64,000 bases of DNA from contig NBMB01000020.1 of the NCBI GenBank assembly GCA_002084765.1, forward strand, positions 1 through 64,000. The letters are read 5' to 3'. This DNA comes from Candidatus Cloacimonetes bacterium 4572_55 (lineage in GTDB: Bacteria; 4572-55). This document shows positions 42,968 through 52,447 of this stretch, piece by piece; position 1 is the stretch's first letter, and each line of letters opens with the position of its first letter. The notes under the pieces are model-generated. The model had not been told where the DNA came from. It saw only the letters and a list, made by a program, of their open reading frames with translations, and ran no database searches. The position numbers and the translations under genes were made by a program.

Positions 42968-45900
42968 TTACACATCGAATTTCGACAAGTGTTTCAATTT
43001 TCTCCAACGCTCGTCAACGGTCTCTTGCGCCCCTTTCAACAATTTGGCAGCGGCTTCAGGATTGGTTTTGAGCAACATCCGATAACGATTCTCATTATAG
43101 ACATAGTCCTTTAGTTGAATCTTCGGATCTTTGGAATCGATTACCAACGGATTTTTGCCCTTGCCCTTCAGCGACGGATTGAACCGATAAAGCGGCCAAT
43201 AGCCCGAATCGACTGCCAATTTTTGTTGATCCAGCCCCTTTGACAAATCAATGCCATGAGCAATGCAATGAGAATACGCGATAATGATCGAGGGACCGTC
43301 AAATGCCTCGGCTTCCATCAACGCTTTGATAGTCTGGGCGTCGTTTGCACCCATAGCTATTTGCGCCACATAGACATAGCCGTAAGACATTGCCAGCGCG
43401 CCCAGGTCTTTTTTCGGGGTCGGTTTTCCGCCAGCGGCAAACTTTGCCACAGCTCCCATACTGGTTGCTTTGGAAGCCTGACCCCCTGTATTGGAATAGA
43501 CCTCGGTATCCAAAACCAACAGATTGACATTGCGACCGCTCGCGATCACATGATCCAATCCGCCGTATCCGATATCGTAAGCCCAGCCGTCGCCGCCAAT
43601 GATCCAGACCACTTTTTTCACCAGCACGTCCGCCAGATCGAGCAGATGACAGGATGGAATATCCTCTCTGCCCACCAACTTCTTTTTCAGCTCTGCAACC
43701 CGAACGCGTTGCGCGGCAATACCGATTTTGTCCGTTTGGTCAGCATTCAATATGCTGTCGGCAAGCTCCTCGCCGATCACATCCCGGAGGCGAGCCGTCA
43801 GTTCGTTGGCATACTCAAAATGTTTGTCCAGAGTCAGACAGAGTCCCAGACCCAACTCGGCGTTGTCCTCAAACAAGGAATTGATCCAGGCGGGACCTCG
43901 TCCATGTTTGTTGAAGGTGTAGGGCGTTGTGGGCAGATTACCGCCATAGATGCTGGAGCATCCGGTCGCATTTGCCATGATAGTCCGATCTCCGGAAAGT
44001 TGGGTCAACACCTTCAGATAAGGCGTCTCGCCACAACCCGCGCACGCGCCTGAGAACTCAAACAACGGCTCAAGTAGCTGATTGTTCTTGACTTTGCTGA
44101 AGTCCAACTGACTCCCGGCTTTGCTCTCCGTCACATCCGGAAGAGTTAGGAAGAACTTCCAATTCTCGCGCTCTTGCACACGAATCGGCAGTTGCTCCGT
44201 CATATTCAGGGCTTTGAGACCTGGCTGCGCTTTATTTTTGGCGGGGCAAGTCTCGACGCACAAATGGCATCCAGTGCAATCTTCCACAGCGACTTGGAGG
44301 CAATATTTCTTCCCAGGCAGATCTTTCTTGAAGCGGGCTTCCGTAGATTTAAAGGATTCGGGCGCGTCTGTGAGATCAGCCTCGTCCACCAATTTGGCGC
44401 GGATACAGGCATGAGGGCAGACCAGAACGCACTTGCCGCATTGGATACAGATGCTCTCATCCCATACAGGGACCTCCATGCAGACATTTCGCTTTTCCCA
44501 TTGGGTGGTGCCGCTGGGGAAAGTTCCATCAACCGAAAAAGCACTGACTGGTAAGTCATCGCCCTTGTCTGCGATAATAGTCGCTGTCACTTTTTGGACA
44601 AATTCCGGAGCTTCCGCAGCCACAATAGGCGGCAGTTCAATAGCACTGGTCACAGTGTCAGGGACCTTGACCTCATGCAAATGATCCAGCGCAGCGTCAA
44701 CCGCGGCATAATTCATTTGGATGACCTTATCGCCCAACTTACCATACGTTTTCTTAATCGCCTCTTTGATTTTGACGATCGCTTCGTCTTTTGGCAAAAC
44801 GCCGCTCAAAGCAAAGAAACAGGTCTGCATGATGGTGTTGATACGGACTCCCATCTTCGCTTTTTTTGCCACTGCATACGCGTCGATCACATAAAACGTC
44901 AACTTTTTATTAATAATGGCCTCTTGAACAGTTCTCGGCAACTTGCCCCAGACCTCTTCCACGCCGTACACGCTGTTTAATAAAAAGGTCGCTCCTTCTT
45001 GAGCCATAGCCAGGGTGTCGTAGCTTTCAAGGAACCCGAATTGATGCACAGCGACAAAGTTGGCTTTTTTGATTAGATATGTGCTACGAATTGGGTCAGG
45101 CCCAAACCGCAAATGAGAAACGGTGCGCGCTCCGGATTTTTTCGAATCATATACAAAATATCCCTGCGCGTAGAAATCGGTCTCTTCGCCGATGATCTTG
45201 ACCGAATTCTTGTTTGCGCCGACTGTTCCATCCGAACCCAGACCCCAGAACACGCCGCGAGTGACGTTGTCCGGCTCAATATCAAAAATCGGATCATAGT
45301 CCAAGCTGCTGTGGGACACATCGTCGTTAATGCCCACGGTGAAATGGTTCTTCGGTTCTGGCTTTGCTAACTCTTCGAAAATACTTTTGACCATTGCCGG
45401 AGTAAACTCTTTTGAGGAGAGACCATAGCGACCCGCGATCACTTTAGGGAACGAATCGAATGGGGCGGCTCCAGTTGAGAGTCCTTCCGCGATAGCGGTG
45501 ATTATATCTTGATAGATCGGATCCCCGACTGCTCCAGGCTCTTTGGTTCGATCCAAAGCGCCGATAGCCTTTACGGTTGACGGCAGAGCTTTCATCAGGT
45601 GTGCAACCGAGAAGGGTCTGAACAGACGAATCTTGATCAAGCCCACCTTTTCTCCTTGATCCACCAAATATTTGACGGTCTCTTCCGCTGTCTCGCACGC
45701 GGACGCCATCAGAATGATCACCCGATCAGCGTCCGGCGCGCCGACATAATCGAACAGATTGTAGGTACGACCCGACACTTCCGAGAATTTGTCCATCGTT
45801 TTTTGGACAATGCCAGCCGCTTTGTCATAATAGGGGCTGGAGGCTTCTCGAGCCTGAAAGTACACGTCCGGATTCTGGGATGTGCCGCGAATAAAGGGTT

Positions 45901-46534
45901 TATCCGGCGACATTTTTCGATCTCGATGCGCCTTGACAAGGTCTTCATCGATCATTGATTTAATCTCATCGTCGGACAATTGGACAATTTTTTGAATCTC
46001 GTGAGAAGTACGAAAACCGTCAAACACATGCAGGAAGGGAATTCTGGACTCTAAAGAGATTGCCTGGGCGATCAGAGCCATATCCATCACTTCCTGAACA
46101 GACGCAGAAAAAAGCATCCCCCACCCAGTCGCACGCGCGGCCATCACATCGCTGTGATCCGCAAAAATCGATAGCGCGTGGATCGCGAGGGAACGCGCCG
46201 AGATGTGAAAGACTGTGCTGGTCAGTTCTCCCGCAATTTTATACATATTGGGCAACATCAATAGCAGACCCTGACTTGCGGTAAAAGTGGTCGTCAACGC
46301 GCCGGCTTGCAACGCGCCGTGAACAGCTCCTGAAGCACCTCCCTCAGACTGCATCTCCATGATGCTTGGCACTGTTCCCCAGATATTCTTTACTCCCATT
46401 GCGCTCCACTGGTCTGATAATTCTCCCATCGGAGAAGCTGGAGTAATCGGATAAATGGCGATGATTTCATTCGTTTTGTGCGCCACGTACGCGGCAGCCT
46501 CATTGCCGTCCATCGTGACTTGCTTACGTATCAT
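42968..46534 (-). CDS. nifJ: Pyruvate:ferredoxin (flavodoxin) oxidoreductase, single-chain
   Basis: 1188 aa, the full five-domain homodimeric PFOR. N-terminal EAAAYVAHKTNEIIAIYPIT PASPMGE, gamma domain (about 420-630), a 2[4Fe-4S] ferredoxin domain (CIQCGKCVLVCPHACIR and CTGCHLCVETCPAKNK), a third cluster Cys set starting FEFSGACAGCGETPYLKVLT, and the TPP-binding WIIGGDGWAYDIGYGGLDHV ... NTGGQASKAT, ending with Cys in YSHCIAHGID. It converts pyruvate and CoA to acetyl-CoA, CO2 and reduced ferredoxin, or runs in reverse. GGAGG lies 5 bases before the ATG. It marks anaerobic or microaerobic metabolism. Confidence 0.97.
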   Translation of the reverse strand: MIRKQVTMDGNEAAAYVAHKTNEIIAIYPITPASPMGELSDQWSAMGVKNIWGTVPSIMEMQSEGGASGAVHGALQAGALTTTFTASQGLLLMLPNMYKIAGELTSTVFHISARSLAIHALSIFADHSDVMAARATGWGMLFSASVQEVMDMALIAQAISLESRIPFLHVFDGFRTSHEIQKIVQLSDDEIKSMIDEDLVKAHRDRKMSPDKPFIRGTSQNPDVYFQAREASSPYYDKAAGIVQKTMDKFSEVSGRTYNLFDYVGAPDADRVIILMASACETAEETVKYLVDQGEKVGLIKIRLFRPFSVAHLMKALPSTVKAIGALDRTKEPGAVGDPIYQDIITAIAEGLSTGAAPFDSFPKVIAGRYGLSSKEFTPAMVKSIFEELAKPEPKNHFTVGINDDVSHSSLDYDPIFDIEPDNVTRGVFWGLGSDGTVGANKNSVKIIGEETDFYAQGYFVYDSKKSGARTVSHLRFGPDPIRSTYLIKKANFVAVHQFGFLESYDTLAMAQEGATFLLNSVYGVEEVWGKLPRTVQEAIINKKLTFYVIDAYAVAKKAKMGVRINTIMQTCFFALSGVLPKDEAIVKIKEAIKKTYGKLGDKVIQMNYAAVDAALDHLHEVKVPDTVTSAIELPPIVAAEAPEFVQKVTATIIADKGDDLPVSAFSVDGTFPSGTTQWEKRNVCMEVPVWDESICIQCGKCVLVCPHACIRAKLVDEADLTDAPESFKSTEARFKKDLPGKKYCLQVAVEDCTGCHLCVETCPAKNKAQPGLKALNMTEQLPIRVQERENWKFFLTLPDVTESKAGSQLDFSKVKNNQLLEPLFEFSGACAGCGETPYLKVLTQLSGDRTIMANATGCSSIYGGNLPTTPYTFNKHGRGPAWINSLFEDNAELGLGLCLTLDKHFEYANELTARLRDVIGEELADSILNADQTDKIGIAAQRVRVAELKKKLVGREDIPSCHLLDLADVLVKKVVWIIGGDGWAYDIGYGGLDHVIASGRNVNLLVLDTEVYSNTGGQASKATSMGAVAKFAAGGKPTPKKDLGALAMSYGYVYVAQIAMGANDAQTIKALMEAEAFDGPSIIIAYSHCIAHGIDLSKGLDQQKLAVDSGYWPLYRFNPSLKGKGKNPLVIDSKDPKIQLKDYVYNENRYRMLLKTNPEAAAKLLKGAQETVDERWRKLKHLSKFDV

Positions 46535-46818
46535 ATATTCCTCCGGTTCAAATAAAAGAGGTAAGGAAACAAAAATAAATAAAGTTTGCGTTATATTTGT
46601 TTAATTGTAATGGTTAAATTCACAAAATAACAGCAAAATATTTGAATTATTTATTTCCGGATCCTAAGTGGATAGAAAAGCATAAAAAAAATATAATAAG
46701 TAACACCCATCCGAAATAGGATAGGCCAATATAGTAGAGATGTTGGGAAAAATCAACAGATATCGTTTATATTTTGACATGTTTTTTGGTTTTTTAGAGA
46801 GACTTACAGGCACGCTGT

Positions 46819-46850
46819 CGATCCGCAGATTGCGTGGATTGCGCAGATCA
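46819..46850 (+). repeat. Dispersed CGCAGATTA-type repeat, copy 6
   Basis: CGATCCGCAGATTGCGTGGA followed by TTGCGCAGATCA. Same leader and period as the other copies, with GCG replacing ACG as in copy 5. Confidence 0.6.
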
Positions 46851-46874
46851 GCCCGATGATAGGTGCCTTTGTCC

Positions 46875-46922
46875 AAAAAGCGAAAGAGACGACTCTCATA
46901 GAGAAGCCGCCTCTTTCGTGCT
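46875..46922 (-). terminator. Terminator of the cytochrome operon
   Basis: CGAAAGAG (46881-46888) and CTCTTTCG (46911-46918) form the stem with a second inner hairpin (CTCT/AGAG) in the loop. On the minus strand CTTTTTGG follows. It lies about 30 bases past the NapC-like stop. Confidence 0.65.
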
Positions 46923-46949
46923 TTCCAACTTTCTATCTGTTGCCGCCCG

Positions 46950-48440
46950 TCAGCGCCAACTCATAAATTCCAAGCGCAACGACTCATGCAGCAGCGAATC
47001 TCGCTCGCTGATTGCCGGTTGCAAGTACTGGAATGGTTTTTCCGATTCTTGAGCCAGAATTGAATGACACATAGTACACTCATGCCTGATCGAACTATTG
47101 TCATCCGTAACCATATTCTGGTTATGGCAACGAAAACAGCCAGTCATCTGAGATTTATGACCGATGTGGCTCGGATATACCCCCCAGTCAATTTCCATGT
47201 TATGGTGGATATTGCGGTTATACACATCAGTCAAGGTCAGAACAGCCTGATCCAACTTCGCCATATTTTGGCGCCCAACATTTGGATAGTGGCGTTGATA
47301 AAATCCCTCAATATGATTCCGGATACCTTCGGCGGCCGCTTCACGATTTGGGTAATTATTTGTCAACGCGCTTAAGCCCTCCCTCTTAATAAAAGGTAGG
47401 TCTCGACTTATCAGGTTCATCCGAATGCGATCGTCAACAGCATCCTCTGGATTCTCATAGATATGCGTGGCTCTGTTGTGGCAGTCCACACAATCCAATG
47501 TTCGGATATCATTGCTCTCAATCTCGGACGAAGATGTAAGCCGTTTGTTCCGAAACCGCTTGAAACTTCCGTCCGGTTGAATCGACTCCACCCAAATCAT
47601 TTCGTCACGTTGATCTCCTACCGAGGTGTAACGGACTTCATTCTCTTTAGCAATATGCCAATGAATGCCCGTCTTTTCATTCTCGCAACCCATATCAATT
47701 TTCAAGCCCAGCGATGTATATTTTGGCGTTGACGCTTCATCGTCGGCATAACGGACGATGGTTTTCAAGCGATCTCCGTAAAATTTATCTGGCCAATGAC
47801 ATTTTTCGCAGGTTTCCCGAGCGGGTCGCAGGGTGTGGACCGGCGTCGGGACTGGGCGATTGTATATGTTGAATGTGGCAAGAGCCATCTGACGCGCTCC
47901 ATTGAGTTTAGAGCTGATCAAGGCGTCCGTTCCTTCTCCCACATGACACTGTACACACGTCACCCGCGCATGAGGCGAGTTCTGATAAACCACCCATTCC
48001 GGATTCATCACTTTATGACAAGCCGTGCCGCAAAATTGAGCGGTTTCCATGAATTTCAACATGCGTGCAGTGGCCAATCCCATAAAAATCAAACTGATAA
48101 AAGTCAAAATAAGAACAGTAATAAAGACATTAGAGCCGTACTTGCGAGCGGCAATATCCTCATTTTTAAATCGTGAGGACAAAAGTTCCTCCGTCGATTT
48201 ACCAGTCTGTTTCTTTAATATGAGCCACCCGATGAAAATCAAAGCCAGACCAACGACAAACAGATTCGGAAAAAGCAGATAGGTGAGCAGACCCATGTAC
48301 TGATTCGTCAAAATCCCCAGCAGACGGGCGAGTTCAAGAATCACAAATATGATAAATGAAGATGTAGTCAGTATGACGCCCAACTTCCCAAAAAGATTGA
48401 CCGAAATACCTCGAAGAAAATTGAGATATTTTTGTAACAT
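46950..48440 (-). CDS. NapC/NirT-family multiheme cytochrome c, quinol-oxidising (ImcH-like layout)
   Basis: 496 aa. Three membrane helices (about 22-46, 52-75, 102-124) precede the heme region. Heme sites: FCGTACHKVMNPE (CxxxCH, the NapC-type first site), CVQCH, CEKCH, CVDCH, CFRCH and CTMCH, so six in all. NapC/NirT proteins pass electrons from menaquinol to periplasmic reductases; the three-helix N-terminus recalls the longer ImcH-type members rather than the one-helix NrfH. It lies 101 bases after the octaheme cytochrome gene, so it is probably its electron donor. Confidence 0.85.
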   Translation of the reverse strand: MLQKYLNFLRGISVNLFGKLGVILTTSSFIIFVILELARLLGILTNQYMGLLTYLLFPNLFVVGLALIFIGWLILKKQTGKSTEELLSSRFKNEDIAARKYGSNVFITVLILTFISLIFMGLATARMLKFMETAQFCGTACHKVMNPEWVVYQNSPHARVTCVQCHVGEGTDALISSKLNGARQMALATFNIYNRPVPTPVHTLRPARETCEKCHWPDKFYGDRLKTIVRYADDEASTPKYTSLGLKIDMGCENEKTGIHWHIAKENEVRYTSVGDQRDEMIWVESIQPDGSFKRFRNKRLTSSSEIESNDIRTLDCVDCHNRATHIYENPEDAVDDRIRMNLISRDLPFIKREGLSALTNNYPNREAAAEGIRNHIEGFYQRHYPNVGRQNMAKLDQAVLTLTDVYNRNIHHNMEIDWGVYPSHIGHKSQMTGCFRCHNQNMVTDDNSSIRHECTMCHSILAQESEKPFQYLQPAISERDSLLHESLRLEFMSWR

Positions 48441-48541
48441 GCCTCTTCCCCTTTAGTTATATCATGCGAGAGTCGCCAAGAAATAAAAAATTTCTCGCGC
48501 ATCCGCATAATAATTCCACAGGTTTACGAACAACCGTTCGT

Positions 48542-49882
48542 CTATTTATCGTAGAATTCTTTGTACACGTCTTGAATGTCGCCGTTTCGTATACCTTCTT
48601 TGAGTTTGGAAGTCGGGGTGTTCAGCCAATTGTGCATCGGGTTCTCTTTCTCGATCTTATCTAACAGCGCATTGACTTCAGGATCGTTGAATTTCCGGGC
48701 TTCCGGTAAAAATTTGAAATAAAAATGCTGGGCCACTTCATAAAAACCGTGCCACCAGGTATAATCCGGACCCATCATAGCTGCGCCATGACGCGCCCGA
48801 CGACCTTCATGATGCCACAATTCCCAGAAAATCCATTCGATCTTATTGCTAAACGCCGCGGGTCTTTCCAATAAACCCTTCTTTTTGATCAAGGTAATGA
48901 TTTCTAAAGAGGGCCTGGCGAATTTGTCGTTATAGAGTTCCACCGAAGCGTCAAATTGATAATAGTGACCATCGGTAAATTGGGCACTGTGACAAGTAAT
49001 GCAAACGTCCTTCATGTTGCTGCGACGTTGTTCCCAATTTTCCAATTTTTTAGAGACAATTGGACGCAAAGTCCACGCAATCCGATCCCCGATTTCGTGA
49101 GTCACTTCCTGAGTTTTTGTGGCAGAAATGTGGCACGAAGCGCAGGTCGGAGCCGCGTTATAACTCTCGCCAACAACCCATTTGTCCGAATCAAGGTTCA
49201 TCTTCTCCCTACTGGAAAAAAAGATATTGCCATGCTTGGATTCCTCATAAATCTCTTTTTGGGGATGATCCGGTCCCAGATGGCACTTGGAGCAGGCTTC
49301 CGGTTGGCGCGCTTGCGCTTTAGACAAAGCATGTCGAGTATGACAGGGGCTACAAGAGCCTTTGCTTCCGTCTGGATTCAAACGTCCAATACCAGAATTT
49401 GGAAAACTTTTTCGATCCAGTTTATTTGGCGAATTCTCGTCGATCTTTACCTTTGATCCGTGACACCCCTCGCAACCAATGATCGCCACAGGCTCGCCGC
49501 CGGCAACGTGCGCCAAATAGGCGTCTTTGGAGTCCAGAATTTCGGCTGCAGTCGCATGGTAAGAGTTGACAAATTGTTCCGACTCTTTCTCATGACATTC
49601 TCCGCAATCGGTAGGCGTGACTAACGTGGCAATGAAAGCACCGTAATGCTCAAACGCATCACTGTCGCTTTTATTCGCCTGATGACAATTAATACAAGTT
49701 ACTTTGTGAAAAGCATGCTGCGATTCATACCATTGCTGATACAAACCCGGTGATTTTTCCTTATGGCAGGTCATACACTCGCCCGCCACTTTAGGGTCAA
49801 CATTTTCCGCCCAAGAAGTGTTCATAGACAGCAAAAAAGCTATAACGATTAATAAACCAATTGTAACTCGTAATGCCTTCAT
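48542..49882 (-). CDS. Octaheme cytochrome c, hydroxylamine oxidoreductase (HAO)-like
   Basis: 446 aa, cleavable signal peptide (TIGLLIVIAFLLSMNTSWAE). Eight CXXCH motifs begin at residues 36, 63, 93, 137, 177, 197, 247 and 294. The heme-free C-terminal helical part (GPDYTWWHGFYEVAQHFYFK FLPEA) matches the HAO/octaheme family more than the nitrite reductase NrfA or sulfite reductase MccA. Members act on nitrite, hydroxylamine or hydrazine in the periplasm; those paired with a NapC-type protein in epsilon-proteobacteria are thought to reduce. Pairing here with a NapC-like protein suggests reduction. Whether the heme-crosslinking Tyr of oxidative HAO is present needs alignment. Confidence 0.82.
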   Translation of the reverse strand: MKALRVTIGLLIVIAFLLSMNTSWAENVDPKVAGECMTCHKEKSPGLYQQWYESQHAFHKVTCINCHQANKSDSDAFEHYGAFIATLVTPTDCGECHEKESEQFVNSYHATAAEILDSKDAYLAHVAGGEPVAIIGCEGCHGSKVKIDENSPNKLDRKSFPNSGIGRLNPDGSKGSCSPCHTRHALSKAQARQPEACSKCHLGPDHPQKEIYEESKHGNIFFSSREKMNLDSDKWVVGESYNAAPTCASCHISATKTQEVTHEIGDRIAWTLRPIVSKKLENWEQRRSNMKDVCITCHSAQFTDGHYYQFDASVELYNDKFARPSLEIITLIKKKGLLERPAAFSNKIEWIFWELWHHEGRRARHGAAMMGPDYTWWHGFYEVAQHFYFKFLPEARKFNDPEVNALLDKIEKENPMHNWLNTPTSKLKEGIRNGDIQDVYKEFYDK

Positions 49883-49960
49883 AGATGAGTTCTCCTTTCA
49901 ATTAAAGTTCATAAGACAAAGTTAATCAGAAAAAATTATAAAAAACGAATCAAACCGATT

Positions 49961-51220
49961 TCAAAAATTGACAACAGTTTGGCAATAGCCCCACGTCGCT
50001 GAGTCTTCGCCCCTAAAGGATTTCATAACTTCATCCGGGGAGAAAAACGAGAGACCCAGATTGAATTTTACGTTCTTCAAATATTTAAACACAAGAGTCA
50101 GATCGACCTCTGTTCCCAAAGCGTCCTCTTCTGATCCGTTGATGTCCACCTTTTCCGACGTGGCGAACATATGAAAGTCAGCCTTGACCATGATTTTCTT
50201 ACACGGATGCAAGCTGGCTTTGACCATCATGTCCGTGAGACCCGCGCCGCTCGTATGAAGGGGAACATTCAAGAAGTAGTCCATGAAGCCATAGAACTTG
50301 TGGTTCGTGGCAAACAGTGTATTGAAGCATCCATATTCATCTCCTTTGTCCGGATCGTTTCCAGAGAGCATATCAATGCCAATGGCAATACGCGGCTTCA
50401 GTTTATGATCCAAAGTATATCCGACCGATCCAGTGATCATGGACGCGGCGATATCGACTTTTTCTGCCCCTGTATTGTCTTCTCCGCCTTGAAAAGCGAT
50501 CTCTGCCTCAAGATCAACGGCACTGAATTTCCCTTTATAATAGGCACCAAATGTCCCTAAGGTTGATAATGGGTCTTCATCGGCATTTTCTTGCGTATCT
50601 ACGTTAGCCAAAAGATAAAAATCCAACGTATGACCTTCCAGAAAATGTGTTTTGGCATATATACCGCCGAAGAATTGGTCTCCGTCAGCTGAATCCGGGG
50701 CTTGTCCAGATTCATACAAAAGCGCGCTGAAAATATCCACTTCGACCGGATCGAAGGTAAAGGTGAGCTTACTACCGTCAAATGAGCGTCCGATATTGTG
50801 CCAGCCAACCGCGCCGATAAGCCGTTGACCCCCATAAACCATCTCCATACGTCCGGTTTTCATACTCAGCCAGGACCAGAATAAACGGTTAATTTGAAAG
50901 TATGCTTGATGAATATCCAGCGCGTCAGCACTTCCATCAGCGAGCGTGCTTGATTCTGTACCAAATACTCGAGCATCCTGAACCTGAACGAAAACATTCA
51001 GTTTGTCCTCAAATTTGGTGCGGAAATTGATACGCGTGCGCAAAAACGAATTGCGAAACGAATCCGTGTCCTCGTTGAAATCTTTGTCGTTCAACTCGTG
51101 ACGAATTCGCATTTGACCGGTGATGTCCAAATTCTTTTCTAGATCATCCGCCACTCCCAGACCGGGAATAAGGAATGAAAAAATAAGGACCAGGATTCCG
51201 AATTTAGTTGTAGATGCCAT
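49961..51220 (-). CDS. Alginate-export-type outer-membrane porin
   Basis: 419 aa from the ATG at about 51220 (GGAGG 4 bases upstream). Signal peptide (TTKFGILVLIFSFLIPGLGV), then a beta-barrel with strands such as NLDITGQMRIRHEL, SFLRTRINFRTKFEDKLNVF VQVQDARVFG and MKTGRMEMVYGGQRLIG, the hallmark of the alginate_exp (PF13372) family, and a C-terminal Phe. In this context it is more likely a general or anion porin for the adjacent periplasmic cytochrome system than an alginate exporter. The upstream promoter carries an FNR-like box. First gene of the porin/octaheme/NapC operon. Confidence 0.82.
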   Translation of the reverse strand: MASTTKFGILVLIFSFLIPGLGVADDLEKNLDITGQMRIRHELNDKDFNEDTDSFRNSFLRTRINFRTKFEDKLNVFVQVQDARVFGTESSTLADGSADALDIHQAYFQINRLFWSWLSMKTGRMEMVYGGQRLIGAVGWHNIGRSFDGSKLTFTFDPVEVDIFSALLYESGQAPDSADGDQFFGGIYAKTHFLEGHTLDFYLLANVDTQENADEDPLSTLGTFGAYYKGKFSAVDLEAEIAFQGGEDNTGAEKVDIAASMITGSVGYTLDHKLKPRIAIGIDMLSGNDPDKGDEYGCFNTLFATNHKFYGFMDYFLNVPLHTSGAGLTDMMVKASLHPCKKIMVKADFHMFATSEKVDINGSEEDALGTEVDLTLVFKYLKNVKFNLGLSFFSPDEVMKSFRGEDSATWGYCQTVVNF

Positions 51221-51283
51221 CTTTCCTCCCCATAGGAAAAAACCACAATAAAAAAATAGAAAATAGAACAATTCAACAGAGAT

Positions 51284-51324
51284 ACTATATTAAATCAAGC
51301 TGAAAAATCCTTGACAAAAATCAA
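51284..51324 (-). promoter_or_regulatory. FNR-type box with -10 upstream of the porin/cytochrome operon
   Basis: TTGAC-AAAA-ATCAA on the plus strand (51311-51324), an FNR-family palindrome. On the minus strand it is followed after 21 bases by TATAGT (51289-51284), the spacing of a class II FNR-activated promoter (box centred near -41.5). The porin ATG is about 64 bases further. Confidence 0.65.
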
Positions 51325-51384
51325 AAACTAAAAAACAAGAAAAATTAAAAAAGAAAAACATGAGATCGGTCGTCAAGATACCAT

Positions 51385-52056
51385 TTAGTCTGCAAATGTT
51401 CTCAATCGGCAGGGATCAAGAACGGTCATCGTCCTTTTCCGCTCGGAGATAATTTCCTTTGATTTGAGAAAAGCCAGTGCGCGGGATAATGTCTCCGGAA
51501 TGGTTCCCAGATAGGCGGCAAGCTCTTTTTTAGAACCGTTCCGCACATAGATCATTTGACCGTTTTTTGTCATTCTGTTTTCTAAGATGTGGCTCGCGAG
51601 ACGAGATTTGACATCATGAAAGACAAGTTCTTCAGTAATTTTAACAAGTTCGCGAATTCGTCTGGAATAGGCGGCAAGTGCTAACAACGAGACCTTAGGG
51701 TTTTCCAAAATAAAGCTGATGAAACCGTCTTTGGAGATGCGGATCACCTCGGAATCGACAAGCGCCTGGCAATTTGCCGGAAACGTCTCCAGATCATAGA
51801 TAGCGGCTTCGGCAAACAGATCACCGGGCTTCTGGATGATGTGTAAGATGTGTTCGTCGCCGTTTACAGACAATTTATAGACTTTTATGCGGCCATGAGC
51901 CAGGGCGTAAAAAGCGTCGGCGGAATCACCGTCATAAAAAATCGTCTCGCCTTTTCTGACTTTTTTCAAAGAAGAGAATTGGGCGACCTGCTCCAATTGC
52001 AAGGGTTGCAGTCCCCTAAAAACGAAAGTGTTGGATAGGTGCGGTAGAATTTCCAT
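51385..52056 (-). CDS. Crp/Fnr-family transcriptional regulator
   Basis: 223 aa. cNMP-binding-type beta-roll (about 12-125: RKGETIFYDGDSADAFYALA HGRIKVYKL, IIQKPGDLFAEAAIYDL), a dimer helix (about 128-155) and a winged HTH with recognition helix IPETLSRALAFLKSKE; the ExxSR pattern predicts TTGA half-sites. There are no N-terminal Cys clusters (only Cys95 and Cys217), so it is not an Fe-S FNR and is nearer to Dnr/HcpR-like heme or ligand sensors. It is adjacent to the cytochrome operon and has FNR-like boxes upstream of both. Likely regulates that operon in response to nitrogen oxides or redox state (inferred). Confidence 0.88.
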   Translation of the reverse strand: MEILPHLSNTFVFRGLQPLQLEQVAQFSSLKKVRKGETIFYDGDSADAFYALAHGRIKVYKLSVNGDEHILHIIQKPGDLFAEAAIYDLETFPANCQALVDSEVIRISKDGFISFILENPKVSLLALAAYSRRIRELVKITEELVFHDVKSRLASHILENRMTKNGQMIYVRNGSKKELAAYLGTIPETLSRALAFLKSKEIISERKRTMTVLDPCRLRTFAD

Positions 52057-52447
52057 TTAAATTCTTCGGTTAAAGTTCAAGATATATCTTTAGTAGATTC
52101 ACAGATTGGAGATAATAAGTTATTTTTATTTAAATTCCAATAATTTTCTTGACTTAAGTCGATTTTTTTCACAAAAAATAAATAATATATTTAAGAATAT
52201 TTATAAAAATTTTATATTATTTATTAAGGATTTTTTTTGAATAGCTTTTTCAAAATGGCAATATCTATCGGAAAGCGGCTGCATGTCTATTCCTAAGAAT
52301 ATTCGGGTATCTTGAATCTCTATGAATTTTGGGAACACTTTACAAAAAACGATGTTTTCAGAAAAATAAATTAAGCTGGGATAAGTTAACCCTGCATTCT
52401 TTATAATTTTGAATTATTTTGAATTATTAAAAAAAATTGGAGTTGAT
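52057..52447. other. Intergenic region between the Crp/Fnr gene and the amidotransferase gene (divergent)
   Basis: 391 AT-rich bases. It has the FNR-like box at 52149-52162. No further gene. An open reading from 52409 to the called start at 52448 lacks a ribosome site. Confidence 0.5.
52149..52162. promoter_or_regulatory. FNR-like box upstream of the Crp/Fnr gene
   Basis: TTGAC-TTAA-GTCGA, one mismatch from a perfect TTGAC-N4-GTCAA palindrome, 93 bases upstream of the regulator start. Suggests autoregulation. Confidence 0.5.

Larger units (their letters stand above)
46535..46949. other. Intergenic region between PFOR start and NapC-like stop
   Basis: 415 bases. It holds the PFOR promoter area (AT-rich, no clear consensus), repeat copy 6 (46819-46850) and the terminator of the NapC-like gene (46875-46922). 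A 72-codon plus-strand frame that starts in the repeat is not supported. Confidence 0.5.

Noticed and set aside
46834-47052. Plus-strand 72-codon frame beginning in a repeat copy
   Set aside because: Overlaps a terminator and the end of the NapC-like gene; no ribosome site.
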